A stretch of 64,000 bases of DNA from Segetibacter sp. 3557_3 (GCF_004354985.1 NZ_SMSK01000002.1:279235-343234); one strand, 5' to 3'. Positions 17,657 through 27,333 are shown, counted from the stretch's first letter. The notes: generated by a model not told the origin, from the letters alone. Numbers and translations: made by a program.

Positions 17657-18025
17657 TATTATGATTGGTAATGACAAGCGCTTTGTGCACTTGTTGAAAA
17701 GAAGGCTCATTTGATCTATCGGTGATCAACATACGTGGGGCAGATGTACTGGCCTGCGAAGACGTTACCTGATTTCACGAATAAAAATTAAGAATGGCTT
17801 CGAGTATTTGGGAGCTGCGGCTGAAATGCAAGACCAGTATTTGGAATATAGCAGCGAAAACGGAAATCTAAGCTCCCAGGGGAGGTAGCAACCAGTAGAA
17901 AGTTCAAAAAGGTTAGCTCCCCCGAACATATGTTCAAAACGTAGAAACAGGGTGCTGGTATCAGAACCGAGCCACCTTCGCCGTGTAAAATAATTCTTTG
18001 ACACTGGTTTACACGACCCGGTTAA
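17657..18025. other. Gene-free stretch
   Basis: No convincing gene lies between the element and the small gene at 18026. A 79-residue minus-strand frame (17765-18004) has no recognisable features. A pair GTGTAAA/TTTACAC (17983-18014) could form a hairpin just downstream of the 95-residue gene. Confidence 0.5.
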
Positions 18026-18313
18026 TTAAGCCCTTTCGGTTTTCTTCTTAAAGAAACGATTTACGGTTTCATTACTTTGTAAGATGGCAAACTTGGTACG
18101 CTCACATTGTAATTGATGTTTTGCGAACACTTCTTTTATCTTTTCCTGCAATTCCTCATAACTTTTTTGAAGTTCCTGGATCCTTTGGTATTTATCCCTG
18201 TCCCTTTCGATACATCCATCCTCGTACATTATTGGGATGCTAAACACGGTTGGTGCAATAACGGATGTGGGCGACAGGTGATTTCTTTTTTGGGTTGGGT
18301 CATGTTTGTCCAT
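18026..18313 (-). CDS. Small coiled-coil protein of unknown function
   Basis: A 95-residue protein. Residues about 38-80 are strongly helical and charged (RDRDKYQRIQELQKSYEELQEKIKEVF), a likely coiled coil, and the C-terminus is basic (FFKKKTERA). I do not recognise a family. The frame extends upstream to 18427, but I chose ATG 18313 because a perfect -7 element (TAGGTTTG, 18353-18360) lies about 40 bases upstream of it, inside the longer frame. The gene follows the 200-residue CheB gene on the same strand, which ends at 18375. It might therefore also be read from that gene's transcript and take part in the same signalling cluster. Confidence 0.6.
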   Translation of the reverse strand: MDKHDPTQKRNHLSPTSVIAPTVFSIPIMYEDGCIERDRDKYQRIQELQKSYEELQEKIKEVFAKHQLQCERTKFAILQSNETVNRFFKKKTERA

Positions 18314-18352
18314 GATGTTGGAATTATAAGAATAGTGGGTTGAATTGTACCT

Positions 18353-18360
18353 CAAACCTA
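18353..18360 (-). promoter_or_regulatory. Bacteroidota-type -7 element for the 95-residue gene
   Basis: The minus strand reads TAGGTTTG, a full match to TAnnTTTG. Transcription would begin near 18346, giving a leader of about 33 bases to ATG 18313. The -33 TTG is not clear. Confidence 0.5.
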
Positions 18361-18374
18361 AACTGCACTTGCTA

Positions 18375-18977
18375 TTAAACCGTGCCATTGTTTTTAAAGG
18401 GCTGCAAAGTATCCATAATCGTTTCAACGTGCTGTTGAATTATCTCCGGCATTTTGCCGGGCTCGGTTATATAATCAACAGTTCCCGTTGCAATAGCGTT
18501 TTCCGGCATTGAGGCATGTTCGCACGACTCCGGTGTTTGCACAAGTACCAACCCCCCGGCGGATTTTAATTTTACAATCCCCTTAGAGCCATCTGAGCCT
18601 GCACCTGACAAAATCACTGCAATTCTATTGCCGTCTGTTTCGGCCAGAGAATTTAAAAAAATATCAACGGCCCAGTTTCCACCAGGTTCAAGCCTGCGGG
18701 TATGTAGATATAGCGTTTCGTTCCTGACAGTCATGTGGGCAAACGGAGGAGTGATATATACCACATCCTTCTTAATTTTCATGCCATCTGTCGCTTCTAC
18801 AATGGTCAGCTTCGAGTGCCGCTGTAAGATTTCCTGGAGTGCACTTTGATACCCTTTTGGTATATGACGAAGAATGATATATGATACATGATCGTGCAAT
18901 ACTGCATTGAAGAATTTCTTCAGCGGATTTAGGCCGCCGGCAGAAAAGCCCAATGCTACAATGATTATTTCCTTCAC
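18375..18977 (-). CDS. Stand-alone CheB-type methylesterase
   Basis: A 200-residue single-domain protein: the CheB catalytic domain with neither receiver nor extra C-terminal module. The triad is intact (S12 in GFSAGG, H38 in ILRHIP, D129 in GAGSDGSKG), and the C-terminal region keeps the typical ASMPENAIATGTVDYI. It is therefore predicted active, unlike the CheB part of the neighbouring hybrid kinase. As in other orphan CheB proteins, the methylated substrate is not evident. Together with the gene at 11930 and the hybrid at 13028 it makes three CheB domains within 7 kb. The response regulator gene diverges 295 bases upstream. Confidence 0.88.
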   Translation of the reverse strand: MKEIIIVALGFSAGGLNPLKKFFNAVLHDHVSYIILRHIPKGYQSALQEILQRHSKLTIVEATDGMKIKKDVVYITPPFAHMTVRNETLYLHTRRLEPGGNWAVDIFLNSLAETDGNRIAVILSGAGSDGSKGIVKLKSAGGLVLVQTPESCEHASMPENAIATGTVDYITEPGKMPEIIQQHVETIMDTLQPFKNNGTV

Positions 18978-19101
18978 TTATTCAAGATACAACATAAGTG
19001 GATTACCACGTGATTTCCTTTTGTCAACGCACAACTTTTTTCTCCCGGACAACTACCAATCTATTCCCTTAAGCTGTAAGTTTTCGACACAGAAAGATGA
19101 T

Positions 19102-19132
19102 TTTGATCTTTAAAACGGTGTAAATAGTTTTG
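19102..19132 (+). promoter_or_regulatory. Promoter of the response regulator gene
   Basis: The -33 TTTG (19102-19105) and -7 TAGTTTTG (19125-19132) are separated by 19 bases, the classic Bacteroidota layout. The start site would be near 19139, which leaves an untranslated leader of about 134 bases. Confidence 0.7.
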
Positions 19133-19272
19133 TACAGATAGTAGGTATAGCAGGTCTAAGAACAACAGTGCGTAAATAATCAACATTTCGTACCAAACTA
19201 CTTCTTTCGTAGAGGTAAGAACAATTACCTTAAGCATTCTTTTTGATGTCATAACTTAAATCCAGGTATATC

Positions 19273-19689
19273 ATGCGGCCTTTTCCTATTATAATTGTTG
19301 ACGACGACCACGACGATATTGAACTCATGCAACAAGTGCTTGAACACCTTAAGTTCGATAGCGATGTGATTATTTTCGATGATTCAACAAAGGCACTAGC
19401 TTACCTCCAGGAATTAAAATCCCAGCCACTGTTTATTTTATGCGACGTAAACATGCACCTTTTGGATGGCTTAAATCTGAGAAGAGCGCTATATGAAAAT
19501 GAGGAGCACAGACTTAAAACCATCCCGTTTTTATTCCTTTCAACCTCCGATGCTCCCCCGCATATCAGGCATGCTTATGCGCTTTGTGCGCAGGGGTACT
19601 TCATCAAACCCACAAATTTTGATGACCTGGTAGAATTATTAAGGGCAATTATTACTTATTGGCAGCTTTGCAGCCACCCGGTAGGATGA
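19273..19689 (+). CDS. Single-domain response regulator
   Basis: A 138-residue receiver domain with no output domain. The conserved positions are present: acidic cluster VDDDHDD (10-15), phospho-accepting D58 in LCDVNM, the switch Thr/Ser in FLSTSD (about 90-91), and K112 in FIKPTNF. It probably works as a CheY-like phosphorelay carrier. The 1257-residue kinase nearby has no receiver, so it is a natural phosphodonor candidate. A good promoter stands about 140 bases upstream and the leader between is long. It is convergent with the beta-helix protein gene; only 25 bases separate the stops and I see no strong terminator there. Confidence 0.92.
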   Translation: MRPFPIIIVDDDHDDIELMQQVLEHLKFDSDVIIFDDSTKALAYLQELKSQPLFILCDVNMHLLDGLNLRRALYENEEHRLKTIPFLFLSTSDAPPHIRHAYALCAQGYFIKPTNFDDLVELLRAIITYWQLCSHPVG

Positions 19690-19714
19690 TATTGCACCTC
19701 AATATGGGCATAAT

Positions 19715-22708
19715 TTACTGCTTAATAAAACGCGTACTAATGCAGTTGCCATCACTTGAACAAACCCTTACCGGGTATACTCCGGCCGGCAGGTTACTAA
19801 AGGTCAACCGAACTTGATTAATACCTTCAGCAGCGGAATGCAACTGCCGGTGAATCAGTTTTCCGGAAAGGTCGTTTACAATCACGGTTAGCGTTTGTGC
19901 TTTTTCGGAGTACGTAGTCAGAGTTCCAACATTGTTCTCAAGTAATGTAGGACTAAAACGGGTTAACTCAGGCTGAAGTGTTTTGCCGCCGATGCTTACC
20001 ATGGGAGAATAATATACACCACCATCAATCTCGGTCATTTTAAGCCGGTAATGATTTAAGCCGGATAAAGGTTTTGAATCTGTAAAGTCAAAAGGTTGTG
20101 CACATCGTTCGCGTGAAGCCCTGATCGAACCGACGATCTCGAAAACACGGCCATTCGCACTGCGTTCTACATCAAACAAAACTTCAGAAGCGGTGCAGGA
20201 AGCTTTCCACGCAAGTTGATTCGACTGCACCAGTTTTCTTCCTTTAAAGTATTCTACCGAAACCGACAAGGCATTAAAGGTAAACTCGTCGGCTCCGGGG
20301 TCTGGAGTTACAGCATTTCTGAGTTCGTTGTCAAAGTCCCTTATTTGCCCGGCAATAGGAGCACCTTTATTGTCAATTGCAGCATTCCTGGAGGGAACGA
20401 GATGCAGGTCGGACAAAGGGTCGATATAATTCACGGTTACCCCGGTAACGCTGTTAGCATCTCCGGCAGAAATGCTCTGCCATGCTTCAAAAATTCTATC
20501 GCCCGACCAATAGCCGATGGTGCCGGGGTTCGCAACCAAAACATTATTATCCGATGCGTTTGAAACCCAGCCTGTTGCACTGCTGTTTAGTGACGGGTAG
20601 CTGTTTGACAAGGTATAATGCTTGCCGGTACCACCACCTCGTGTATTGGTGATAATATTATTCCTGAGTTGCACGTTTGGTGTAGTAAAAGCAGTGTTGG
20701 TAAAGTCGCCCCGGTAAAAACCAAAAGACGGTTGTGCCCCCGTGATGACTATTCCAGTGATGTTTATGCTATTATAATAAATGTGCTCTGTATAGTTTGC
20801 AGCAGAAGCTACCTGGTTCCAAATTCCAATAATCGCCGTATTGGTTGTCTGGTTTGCACCAAAGGAGATCATATTGTTGGCAATCGTCAGCGCCGACGAT
20901 GTACTCGCATCACGACAATAGATGCCACAGATCACCCCAGGTGTTGTTGGGCTTGAAGCAGTGCTGGCATTAGAGAAGCCATAGATTTTGTTGCGTGTTA
21001 TTGTGGTTCCTGCAATTGCGCTGGATAGGTATATTCCCGATACCACCGTACCGGCGCCGGCCGATGCATTAACAACATTAAGACTAGTGATGGTATTGTC
21101 GGTAATAAGTCCGCCGGGTGAACCGGTAGAAAAAAGAATGCCGACACCTTCCTGCAAGAGCACAGATGTGCTTGTTCCATTAGCCGATAGATTGGTAATG
21201 TTATTAGCAGAAATAATTGCCTCTCCCTGCTGGCATTCGATACCCCTGAAAAGTGCAAGTGCATTATTGCTATTGTGTGTAAGGTTGCGGATGGTATTGC
21301 TGACAATCGTAATTACGCCCATGTTTGAATTAAGAATGCCACGCACTATGCCATTACCGGTTGTTGTACCCGGTAACCCTACCCGCATATTTGCCGTTTC
21401 TGTGTTACCGATCGTATTGGCCCTGATGAAAACGGTTCCCCCTGCACCTTGTGTTTGAATACCCAGCAGGTTGCCGGAAAGGACACCAGTGGGTTGAACG
21501 GTAATACTTCCGATTAGATTGTTGGAGATGTTGATGTCTCCCGCACTCGATGAGGTGATACCAACAGTGAGCGTACCCGCGACCTGGGGTTGAATAAAGA
21601 TGTTTCCTGTTCCAGATGTACTTCCTACCATGTTACCGGTTTCTGTTCCCACATTTACATTGCCGCTTGTTATATTTATCGCTGACCAGATCCCACTTGC
21701 GGAGCTCGCAATATGAGTTGTGGCAAAAGAAAAGCTGGTAATCACATTACCTTGTACGCTGGTAGCCGGGGACGTACCCACAGCTAAATCAATGGCCAGA
21801 AAACGCGTGGCAACTGATCCACCCAGTATATAAGTACCGGTGCCGGCCGCGGATGAATAACCGATTATGTTCCCAAGAATGCGATAATTATTTCCGCTTG
21901 TTATCTGAATTGCCCGGTGCACACCGGCAGTAGTGAAAGTACGGGCTGCTGTTTGAAAAAGGCGGTTGGCCGAAATCAGCCAGTCGGTGTTTCCACCAGC
22001 CAATAAGATGCCTGCCGTGCCCAGGTCCGGGTGAAAAAAGTTGGCGACATGGTTACCGCTAATCGTATTACCACTGTTTTCTACACCGGGGGTTACATTG
22101 CCAAGTGAGTAGATGCCATTAACGGGATTCCCGCCTGCAACATCTGCAATCGTACAATTGGAGATGGTATTATCATCGTTACCCGTAGCTGTGCCGGTAC
22201 CAAACAGCACCGTTCCTGAAGCAGTACTAACATTGGCGCCGCTGATGGTTACCCGGCTAACGAGGTTATTCGTCGCATCGTTTGTAAAGCGTATGGTGCA
22301 TACTTCAGCACCGGCAGTACTATTGGAGTTTGAGATTGTAAGACTGTTTCCACCTGTATTAAGACCATCAATGGTAACATTGTCTGCCCCGTTCAGGTCT
22401 ATCAATGCCCCGGCAACATCACCGGAAATTGCACTCGCTCCACCGGCCGGTTTTATGGTAATTGCATTATATAGGGCGCTCCCGGTACCGCTTGCATTAA
22501 TTGTGGCACGTGTGGTCTCAATGGTCGTACCTGTTACTTCAATGGTAATGCTTCCACGATGCAGGCCGCTGTTGATTGCATCAAAAGCAGCCTTTACATT
22601 GCTGTAATTTGTAGGCCCGGGCGTTGCAAGGGTTGCTGTTACGGAAACTTGTGCAACTGCTAAAGAGCTGACGAAAAGCAAAAAGAGGAGGTTGTAAATC
22701 TTTCTCAT
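19715..22708 (-). CDS. Secreted right-handed beta-helix protein with T9SS sorting domain
   Basis: A 997-residue exported protein. A signal peptide ends near residue 19 (SLAVAQ). Residues about 20-800 are Ser/Thr/Asn/Gly-rich with repeated strands of the form NTIxN, ITxNxI and VTIDGLN, typical of parallel beta-helix proteins related to pectate lyases or polymorphic adhesins. A linker module follows (VEYFKGRKLVQSNQLAWKA, then NHYRLKMTEIDGG). The last 85 or so residues form a type A sorting domain (LPAGVYPVRVCSSDGNCISTRFIKQ). It should be exported by T9SS and anchored at the surface. No catalytic motif is evident, so binding or structural roles are as likely as polysaccharide cleavage. The high internal repetition may cause assembly or alignment artefacts. 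Confidence 0.88.
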   Translation of the reverse strand: MRKIYNLLFLLFVSSLAVAQVSVTATLATPGPTNYSNVKAAFDAINSGLHRGSITIEVTGTTIETTRATINASGTGSALYNAITIKPAGGASAISGDVAGALIDLNGADNVTIDGLNTGGNSLTISNSNSTAGAEVCTIRFTNDATNNLVSRVTISGANVSTASGTVLFGTGTATGNDDNTISNCTIADVAGGNPVNGIYSLGNVTPGVENSGNTISGNHVANFFHPDLGTAGILLAGGNTDWLISANRLFQTAARTFTTAGVHRAIQITSGNNYRILGNIIGYSSAAGTGTYILGGSVATRFLAIDLAVGTSPATSVQGNVITSFSFATTHIASSASGIWSAINITSGNVNVGTETGNMVGSTSGTGNIFIQPQVAGTLTVGITSSSAGDINISNNLIGSITVQPTGVLSGNLLGIQTQGAGGTVFIRANTIGNTETANMRVGLPGTTTGNGIVRGILNSNMGVITIVSNTIRNLTHNSNNALALFRGIECQQGEAIISANNITNLSANGTSTSVLLQEGVGILFSTGSPGGLITDNTITSLNVVNASAGAGTVVSGIYLSSAIAGTTITRNKIYGFSNASTASSPTTPGVICGIYCRDASTSSALTIANNMISFGANQTTNTAIIGIWNQVASAANYTEHIYYNSINITGIVITGAQPSFGFYRGDFTNTAFTTPNVQLRNNIITNTRGGGTGKHYTLSNSYPSLNSSATGWVSNASDNNVLVANPGTIGYWSGDRIFEAWQSISAGDANSVTGVTVNYIDPLSDLHLVPSRNAAIDNKGAPIAGQIRDFDNELRNAVTPDPGADEFTFNALSVSVEYFKGRKLVQSNQLAWKASCTASEVLFDVERSANGRVFEIVGSIRASRERCAQPFDFTDSKPLSGLNHYRLKMTEIDGGVYYSPMVSIGGKTLQPELTRFSPTLLENNVGTLTTYSEKAQTLTVIVNDLSGKLIHRQLHSAAEGINQVRLTFSNLPAGVYPVRVCSSDGNCISTRFIKQ

Positions 22709-22943
22709 AAACGGCTTTGAGGGTAGGCAGTAAGGATGTCCTCACAATATAATACAATTTATTTCCGCATGTTTGCGCAACCGCCGGGCATATGATCAGC
22801 GGCTGTTTTAAAATTCAGGAAGAGAATATCAACGGCGCATACAAAGAGGCGGTGCATATATTGCATGGGGCTTAATCGGGTTAAGGGCTGGTGCCGGCGC
22901 AATTCACTAAACCTTAGCAGCAAACCGTTTTAAAAATGAGCTG

Positions 22944-22959
22944 TGGACTGTTTAGTCCA
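22944..22959. promoter_or_regulatory. Palindrome upstream of pta
   Basis: The 6-bp arms TGGACT and AGTCCA with a 4-base spacer lie 28 bases before the pta start and just ahead of an AT-rich ATAATTTG that may be the -7 region. It could be an operator; there is no further support. Confidence 0.3.
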
Positions 22960-22986
22960 TAATTTGTACTTTTTTAAATTCTTAGC

Positions 22987-25077
22987 ATGACAAAAAACAT
23001 CTTTATTGCCAGTGTCGAGTCGTATAGCGGCAAATCAATGGTCACCCTTGGTCTTGCAAATATGCTGCTTGGCAAGGCACAAAAGGTTGCATATTTCAAA
23101 CCGATCATCAACGCTAATCCTGCCGAAAAAAGGGATGCGAACATTGATAGCGCACTAAGTTACTTTGGACTGCCCATTAGCTATGAGGACACCTATGCAT
23201 TTACCCGAAGTCAGGCCATGCAAAAGATGGAAAGTGGTAACCCGGGCGAAATGATCGATACCATCATTCGCAAGGTAAAGCAACTCGAAGAGGAGTATGA
23301 CTTCACCATCATAGAAGGCAGCGACTTTCGCGGAGAAGGAACAGCCTTTGAATTCGAAACCAACATCACCATTGCAAAAAATATAAACGCGCCGGTAATC
23401 ATAGTGGTGTCCGGCACCGGCAAAACAACTGCGCAGGTCGTTAATATGGTGCTTACGGTACTGCACAACTTTCATGTTCGTGAGGCGCAGATCATGGCCA
23501 TTGTTGTAAACAAAGTTAAACCAGATCAACAGGACGATGTTCGGGAATTGTTAACGGCTCAAATGCCCAATGAAGTGATTCTGGCTGTGATACCCGAACA
23601 AAAAGGACTTCAGAGCCCCACGATGAAGGAGATTAAGGACCATATTGGAGGTAAGCTCATTTTTGGCGAGGCACAGTTGTCTAACCAGGTTGATCATTTT
23701 ATCACCGGTGCGATGCAGGTGCCGAACTTTTTGAACCACATCAAGGAAAATGTATTAATCGTAACACCCGGAGATCGAGGCGATATTATCATTTGCGCAC
23801 TACAGGCCAATCTCTCCAGCAGTTATCCCAAGGTTGCGGGAATTGTTCTTACCGGAGGCTCCGAACCTGAAGAACCAATCATGCGATTGATCAATGGTTT
23901 GCAATCGGTAGTACCAATTATCGCTGTTGATACCGGCACATTCTTAACCAGCAATCTTGTGGGCTCCATTCAGTCGCGGATGAACCCTGATAACCCCAAA
24001 AAAATTCAGCTTGCCATAAGCACCTTCGAAAAGTATGTGGATGTAAAAGCACTTGATAAGCGAATTGTTACTTTCAAACCAGAGGGCATCACCCCGCATA
24101 TGTTCCAGTACCAGCTTGCTAAGTGGGCTAAGTCGGTCCGTAAGCATATCGTGCTGCCTGAAGGAAACGATGAACGAATTTTAAAAGCCGCTGCAAGATT
24201 ACTGAGCCAGGAAATTGTTGAACTCACCTTGCTTGGAGATCCCGGTGAAATCTCGGCTTCCATAAAACGTTTGGGACTGGAAATCGATTTAAATAAGATC
24301 AGGATAATAAACCCGGCAAATGCTGATCATTACAACGATTATGTAAATACACTGTTTGAGTTGCGCAAAACAAAAAATGTTACCCTCGAGATGGCACGTG
24401 ACCTGATGACGGACGTATCTTATTTTGGTACGATGATGGTACATAAAGGCCATGCTGACGGCATGGTTTCCGGTGCTGTTCATACCACCCAGCACACCAT
24501 CCGTCCGGCCCTTCAATTTATAAAAACAAAGCCTGGTGTAAACACCGTTTCTTCGGTATTCTTCATGTGCCTGCCCGACAGGGTTTCGGTGTTTGGCGAT
24601 TGTGCGGTAAACCCAAATCCAACCGCAGAACAGCTGGCCGAAATAGCCATCTCATCAGCAGAAAGCAGCCAGCGGTTTGGGATCGAACCAAGAATTGCCA
24701 TGCTCTCTTATTCTTCGGGTACCTCGGGTGAGGGAGCAGACGTGGAAAAAGTACGACGGGCAACACAGATCGTCAAAGAAACTAAGGCAGACCTTAAGGT
24801 TGAAGGACCAATACAATATGATGCTGCCGTTGATCCCGCTGTAGGTAAACAAAAGCTGCCCGGTTCAGATGTTGCAGGGCAAGCGAGTGTGCTGATCTTT
24901 CCCGACCTTAATACCGGTAACAATACCTATAAAGCGGTACAGCGCGAAACCGGTGCACTCGCCATCGGGCCGATGTTACAGGGGTTGAATAAACCGGTAA
25001 ATGATCTTAGCCGTGGTTGTACCGTTGATGATATATTTAATACCGTAATGATTACTGCGATACAGGCGCAGGAGTGA
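22987..25077 (+). CDS. pta: Phosphate acetyltransferase, long form
   Basis: A 696-residue enzyme converting acetyl-CoA and phosphate to acetyl phosphate and CoA in the cytoplasm. The N-terminal P-loop-like domain (about 1-210) carries ASVESYSGKSMVTLGLAN. A DRTGG domain follows (about 215-330). The catalytic PTA_PTB domain (about 375-690) contains LPEGNDERILKAA, the segment GTMMVHKGHADGMVSGAVH and a C-terminal LSRGCTVDDI. Length and layout are those of the three-domain Pta, where the extra domains tune catalysis. Acetate kinase follows on the same strand, but 683 repeat-rich bases separate them, so the two are probably transcribed separately. A palindrome precedes the start. Confidence 0.96.
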   Translation: MTKNIFIASVESYSGKSMVTLGLANMLLGKAQKVAYFKPIINANPAEKRDANIDSALSYFGLPISYEDTYAFTRSQAMQKMESGNPGEMIDTIIRKVKQLEEEYDFTIIEGSDFRGEGTAFEFETNITIAKNINAPVIIVVSGTGKTTAQVVNMVLTVLHNFHVREAQIMAIVVNKVKPDQQDDVRELLTAQMPNEVILAVIPEQKGLQSPTMKEIKDHIGGKLIFGEAQLSNQVDHFITGAMQVPNFLNHIKENVLIVTPGDRGDIIICALQANLSSSYPKVAGIVLTGGSEPEEPIMRLINGLQSVVPIIAVDTGTFLTSNLVGSIQSRMNPDNPKKIQLAISTFEKYVDVKALDKRIVTFKPEGITPHMFQYQLAKWAKSVRKHIVLPEGNDERILKAAARLLSQEIVELTLLGDPGEISASIKRLGLEIDLNKIRIINPANADHYNDYVNTLFELRKTKNVTLEMARDLMTDVSYFGTMMVHKGHADGMVSGAVHTTQHTIRPALQFIKTKPGVNTVSSVFFMCLPDRVSVFGDCAVNPNPTAEQLAEIAISSAESSQRFGIEPRIAMLSYSSGTSGEGADVEKVRRATQIVKETKADLKVEGPIQYDAAVDPAVGKQKLPGSDVAGQASVLIFPDLNTGNNTYKAVQRETGALAIGPMLQGLNKPVNDLSRGCTVDDIFNTVMITAIQAQE

Positions 25078-25079
25078 GA

Positions 25080-25121
25080 GAATTAAAAAGTAAAAAGTAA
25101 AAATTAAAAAGTAAAAAATAG
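25080..25121. repeat. A-rich tandem repeat after pta
   Basis: Units such as AATTAAAAAGTAAAAAGT are repeated directly behind the pta stop. This low-complexity tract resembles the AAAATGTAAAATGC tracts at the right end of the window. Confidence 0.6.
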
Positions 25122-25255
25122 AAGTCTGAATAATTATAATAGTTTATAGATGACGCTGATTAATTGTGTCTGACATTCGACGGCTTTACAGGTAAAACGC
25201 CTTAAATTAATAACAAAGGTATTTCCGGATTATTTTTATTGCAATGGGTTACCTG

Positions 25256-25374
25256 TTCAATGTTGTTTAGTTAAGCCCGTTGCAGACTTAATATGCCCGG
25301 TAGTGGCCACAATCTACAATCTAAAAAAAATTGGGCTTGGTTCAACAAAGACAGCTTAAGTAAACGACATTGAA
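25256..25374. mobile_element. MITE-like element, uninterrupted copy (119 bp)
   Basis: The terminal inverted repeats of 20 bases, 25256-25275 (TTCAATGTTGTTTAGTTAAG) and 25355-25374, match at 18 positions. Both ends and flanking interior match the split copy at 16999-17656, and the ends match 40251-40387. It does not code for protein. Confidence 0.65.
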
Positions 25375-25407
25375 ACATAATTCATCGTTTAGCGGAATAA
25401 ATACAAG

Positions 25408-25473
25408 CTCTTTTTTGGGACCAGCGGTGGAGGCGCGATCAGGCTCCGGTTGTGTCACTCCCTTGTACGGCAG
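25408..25473 (+). repeat. Interspersed repeat, copy B
   Basis: It runs from TCTTTTTTGGGACCAGC to TTGTGTCACTCCCTTGTAC. It stands 34 bases right of the MITE-like element and, with it, fills the pta-ackA gap. From 25474 to 25760 I see only AT-rich sequence and presumably the ackA promoter; another MITE-end-like string (TTAAACGACACC) lies near 25611. Confidence 0.7.
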
Positions 25474-25760
25474 TAACGCTGTTCGGCACTTGGGAGAACG
25501 TCTTTCTAATTGCATATTAAGCGGGTTTATGCCTATAATTTTTAAACTAACAACGGAATTTGTTCATTAACAATTGCGCAATTATAAATAAGAAGCTAAA
25601 CACGAACCTTAAACGACACCAATTAGAATATTATCCCTTAATCATGTGTCTGAGTTCATTAGATTAAAATGTTTAATTCCAGCGGTAATTTGTCACATTC
25701 AACACATCTTAAACAGGCCCTAAAACTCAGGATTTATTCTTAACGCCTCACCCAAACACC

Positions 25761-26960
25761 ATGAATATATTTGTTCTTAATTCCGGCAGCAGTTCAATCA
25801 AGTACCAGCTATTTAATATGCCGGGGGAGCAACCTGTTTGCAGTGGATTGATAGAAAGGATTGGTTTAGATAATGCGATTATCACGCACAAGGTTTTTAA
25901 AGGTGAAGAAGAAGTAATTAAGCTGAACATGGAAATTGCTGACCATGAAGCTGGGTTGATGGAAATAAAAAAGCTTTTGACGGATCCTACATTTGGTGTC
26001 ATTAACGACCCGGCGGAAATTGTAGCAGTAGGGCATAGGGTGGTACATGGGGGTGAAAGTTTTGCTGCAACAGTCATCATCAGCAATGAAGTAAAAGCAG
26101 AGATCAAAAAACTTTTTTCGCTTGCACCCCTGCACAATCCGGCAAATTATACCGGGATAGAACATTCTGAAAAAATATTTACTTCGGCAAAACAGGTTGC
26201 CGTTTTTGATACGGCGTTTCACCAAACCATGCCCGATAAAGCTTTCCGTTATGCCATACCACAAAATTTTTATACCGAGATGCGCATACGTAGTTATGGC
26301 TTTCATGGAACCAGTCATAAATACGTAGCCGCTAAGGCCATGGAACACCTTGGTAAAGCTGACGCAAAAATCATTACCATCCACCTTGGGAATGGTTGCA
26401 GCATGGCTGCGGTAAATGCCGGAAAATCTATCGATACCAGTATGGGCTTTGGTCCACTTGGCGGGCTGGTGATGGGAACCCGGTCGGGCGACATTGATCC
26501 TGCCGTTATTTTTCACCTCATCAATCAAATGGGCTTTGATAGCGAACAGGTGAACAACCTGTTAAACAAGCGCAGCGGCATGTTTGGACTCACCGGTTTT
26601 AGCGACATGCGCGACATCATAAAAGCAATGGAACAAGGCGATGATCACGCGAGGCTTGCTTACGCTATTTATGCTTACCGGGTAAAGAAGTATATCGGCT
26701 CTTATGTTGCTGTAATGAACGGGGTAGATGCGCTCGTTTTTACTGCGGGAGTTGGCGAAAATGATCCCGGAATAAGGGCATTGATTTGCGCTGAACTTAA
26801 TTACCTGGGCATTGAAATCAGTGAAACAAACAACCTGCAAAAATCACGTGAACTAAGGGAGATCAACCCTGCAAATGCGAAAGTAAAAGTACTGGTGATA
26901 CCCACAAACGAAGAGTTGGAAATAGCCCGGCAGTGTTATGAACTATTGCATGTGGGATAA
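25761..26960 (+). CDS. ackA: Acetate kinase
   Basis: A 399-residue ASKHA-fold kinase that transfers phosphate between acetyl phosphate and ADP, giving ATP and acetate. Family signatures are clear: N-terminal LNSGSSSIKYQLF, VGHRVVHGGE, FDTAFHQTMP, RSYGFHGTSHKYV, the phosphate-binding IIHLGNGCSMAAV-type segment (ITIHLGNGCSMA), GLVMGTRSGDIDP, and FTAGVGEND near the C-terminus. Length is normal for the family. With pta upstream it completes the acetyl-CoA to acetate route, used for overflow metabolism or acetate uptake. Confidence 0.97.
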   Translation: MNIFVLNSGSSSIKYQLFNMPGEQPVCSGLIERIGLDNAIITHKVFKGEEEVIKLNMEIADHEAGLMEIKKLLTDPTFGVINDPAEIVAVGHRVVHGGESFAATVIISNEVKAEIKKLFSLAPLHNPANYTGIEHSEKIFTSAKQVAVFDTAFHQTMPDKAFRYAIPQNFYTEMRIRSYGFHGTSHKYVAAKAMEHLGKADAKIITIHLGNGCSMAAVNAGKSIDTSMGFGPLGGLVMGTRSGDIDPAVIFHLINQMGFDSEQVNNLLNKRSGMFGLTGFSDMRDIIKAMEQGDDHARLAYAIYAYRVKKYIGSYVAVMNGVDALVFTAGVGENDPGIRALICAELNYLGIEISETNNLQKSRELREINPANAKVKVLVIPTNEELEIARQCYELLHVG

Positions 26961-27205
26961 TGCAGATGTTTGCTGTTCCTGCATGAATAACCGGCAGCTA
27001 ATAAAGTTATGTTCGCAGGATGAATAACGGTTTATTGTCGTTGACCTTGGTTGTGCATATAAATACAATGCGTCGTTGACAAGCTGCCCGTGCGACATAA
27101 GTAGCCTTAGGGTGTACGCACAGGTGGTATTAATTTAAACCTGCAAGAGAATTAATTGGCACTTCGAGCCTAAAAACCGAAGATGCCCATTGGTTTGCCG
27201 ATGAA

Positions 27206-27261
27206 GTGCTTGCGACGCAACGTTGATGCCATAGAAAGCAAATGCTGGTATCCAAAAAAGA
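27206..27261 (-). repeat. Interspersed repeat, copy F
   Basis: On the minus strand it runs from TTTTTTGGATACCAGC to CGTTGCGTCGCAAGCAC; the CTCTTGTAC end has decayed. It lies in the 373-base gap between ackA and the GlcG-like gene, in which nothing else is recognisable. Confidence 0.6.
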
Positions 27262-27333
27262 TCCAAACGAGGGGATGGTAAAGTGAAAAGTAAGCAAGAG
27301 CTTACCCTCCACTAACCATTTCTTTGCCCGCGA

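Noticed and set aside
17765..18004. 79-residue frame (minus strand)
   Set aside because: No signal, domain or promoter; composition like surrounding non-coding DNA.
25370..25570. 66-residue frame (plus strand) after pta
   Set aside because: Starts in the inverted end of the MITE-like element and runs through repeat copy B.
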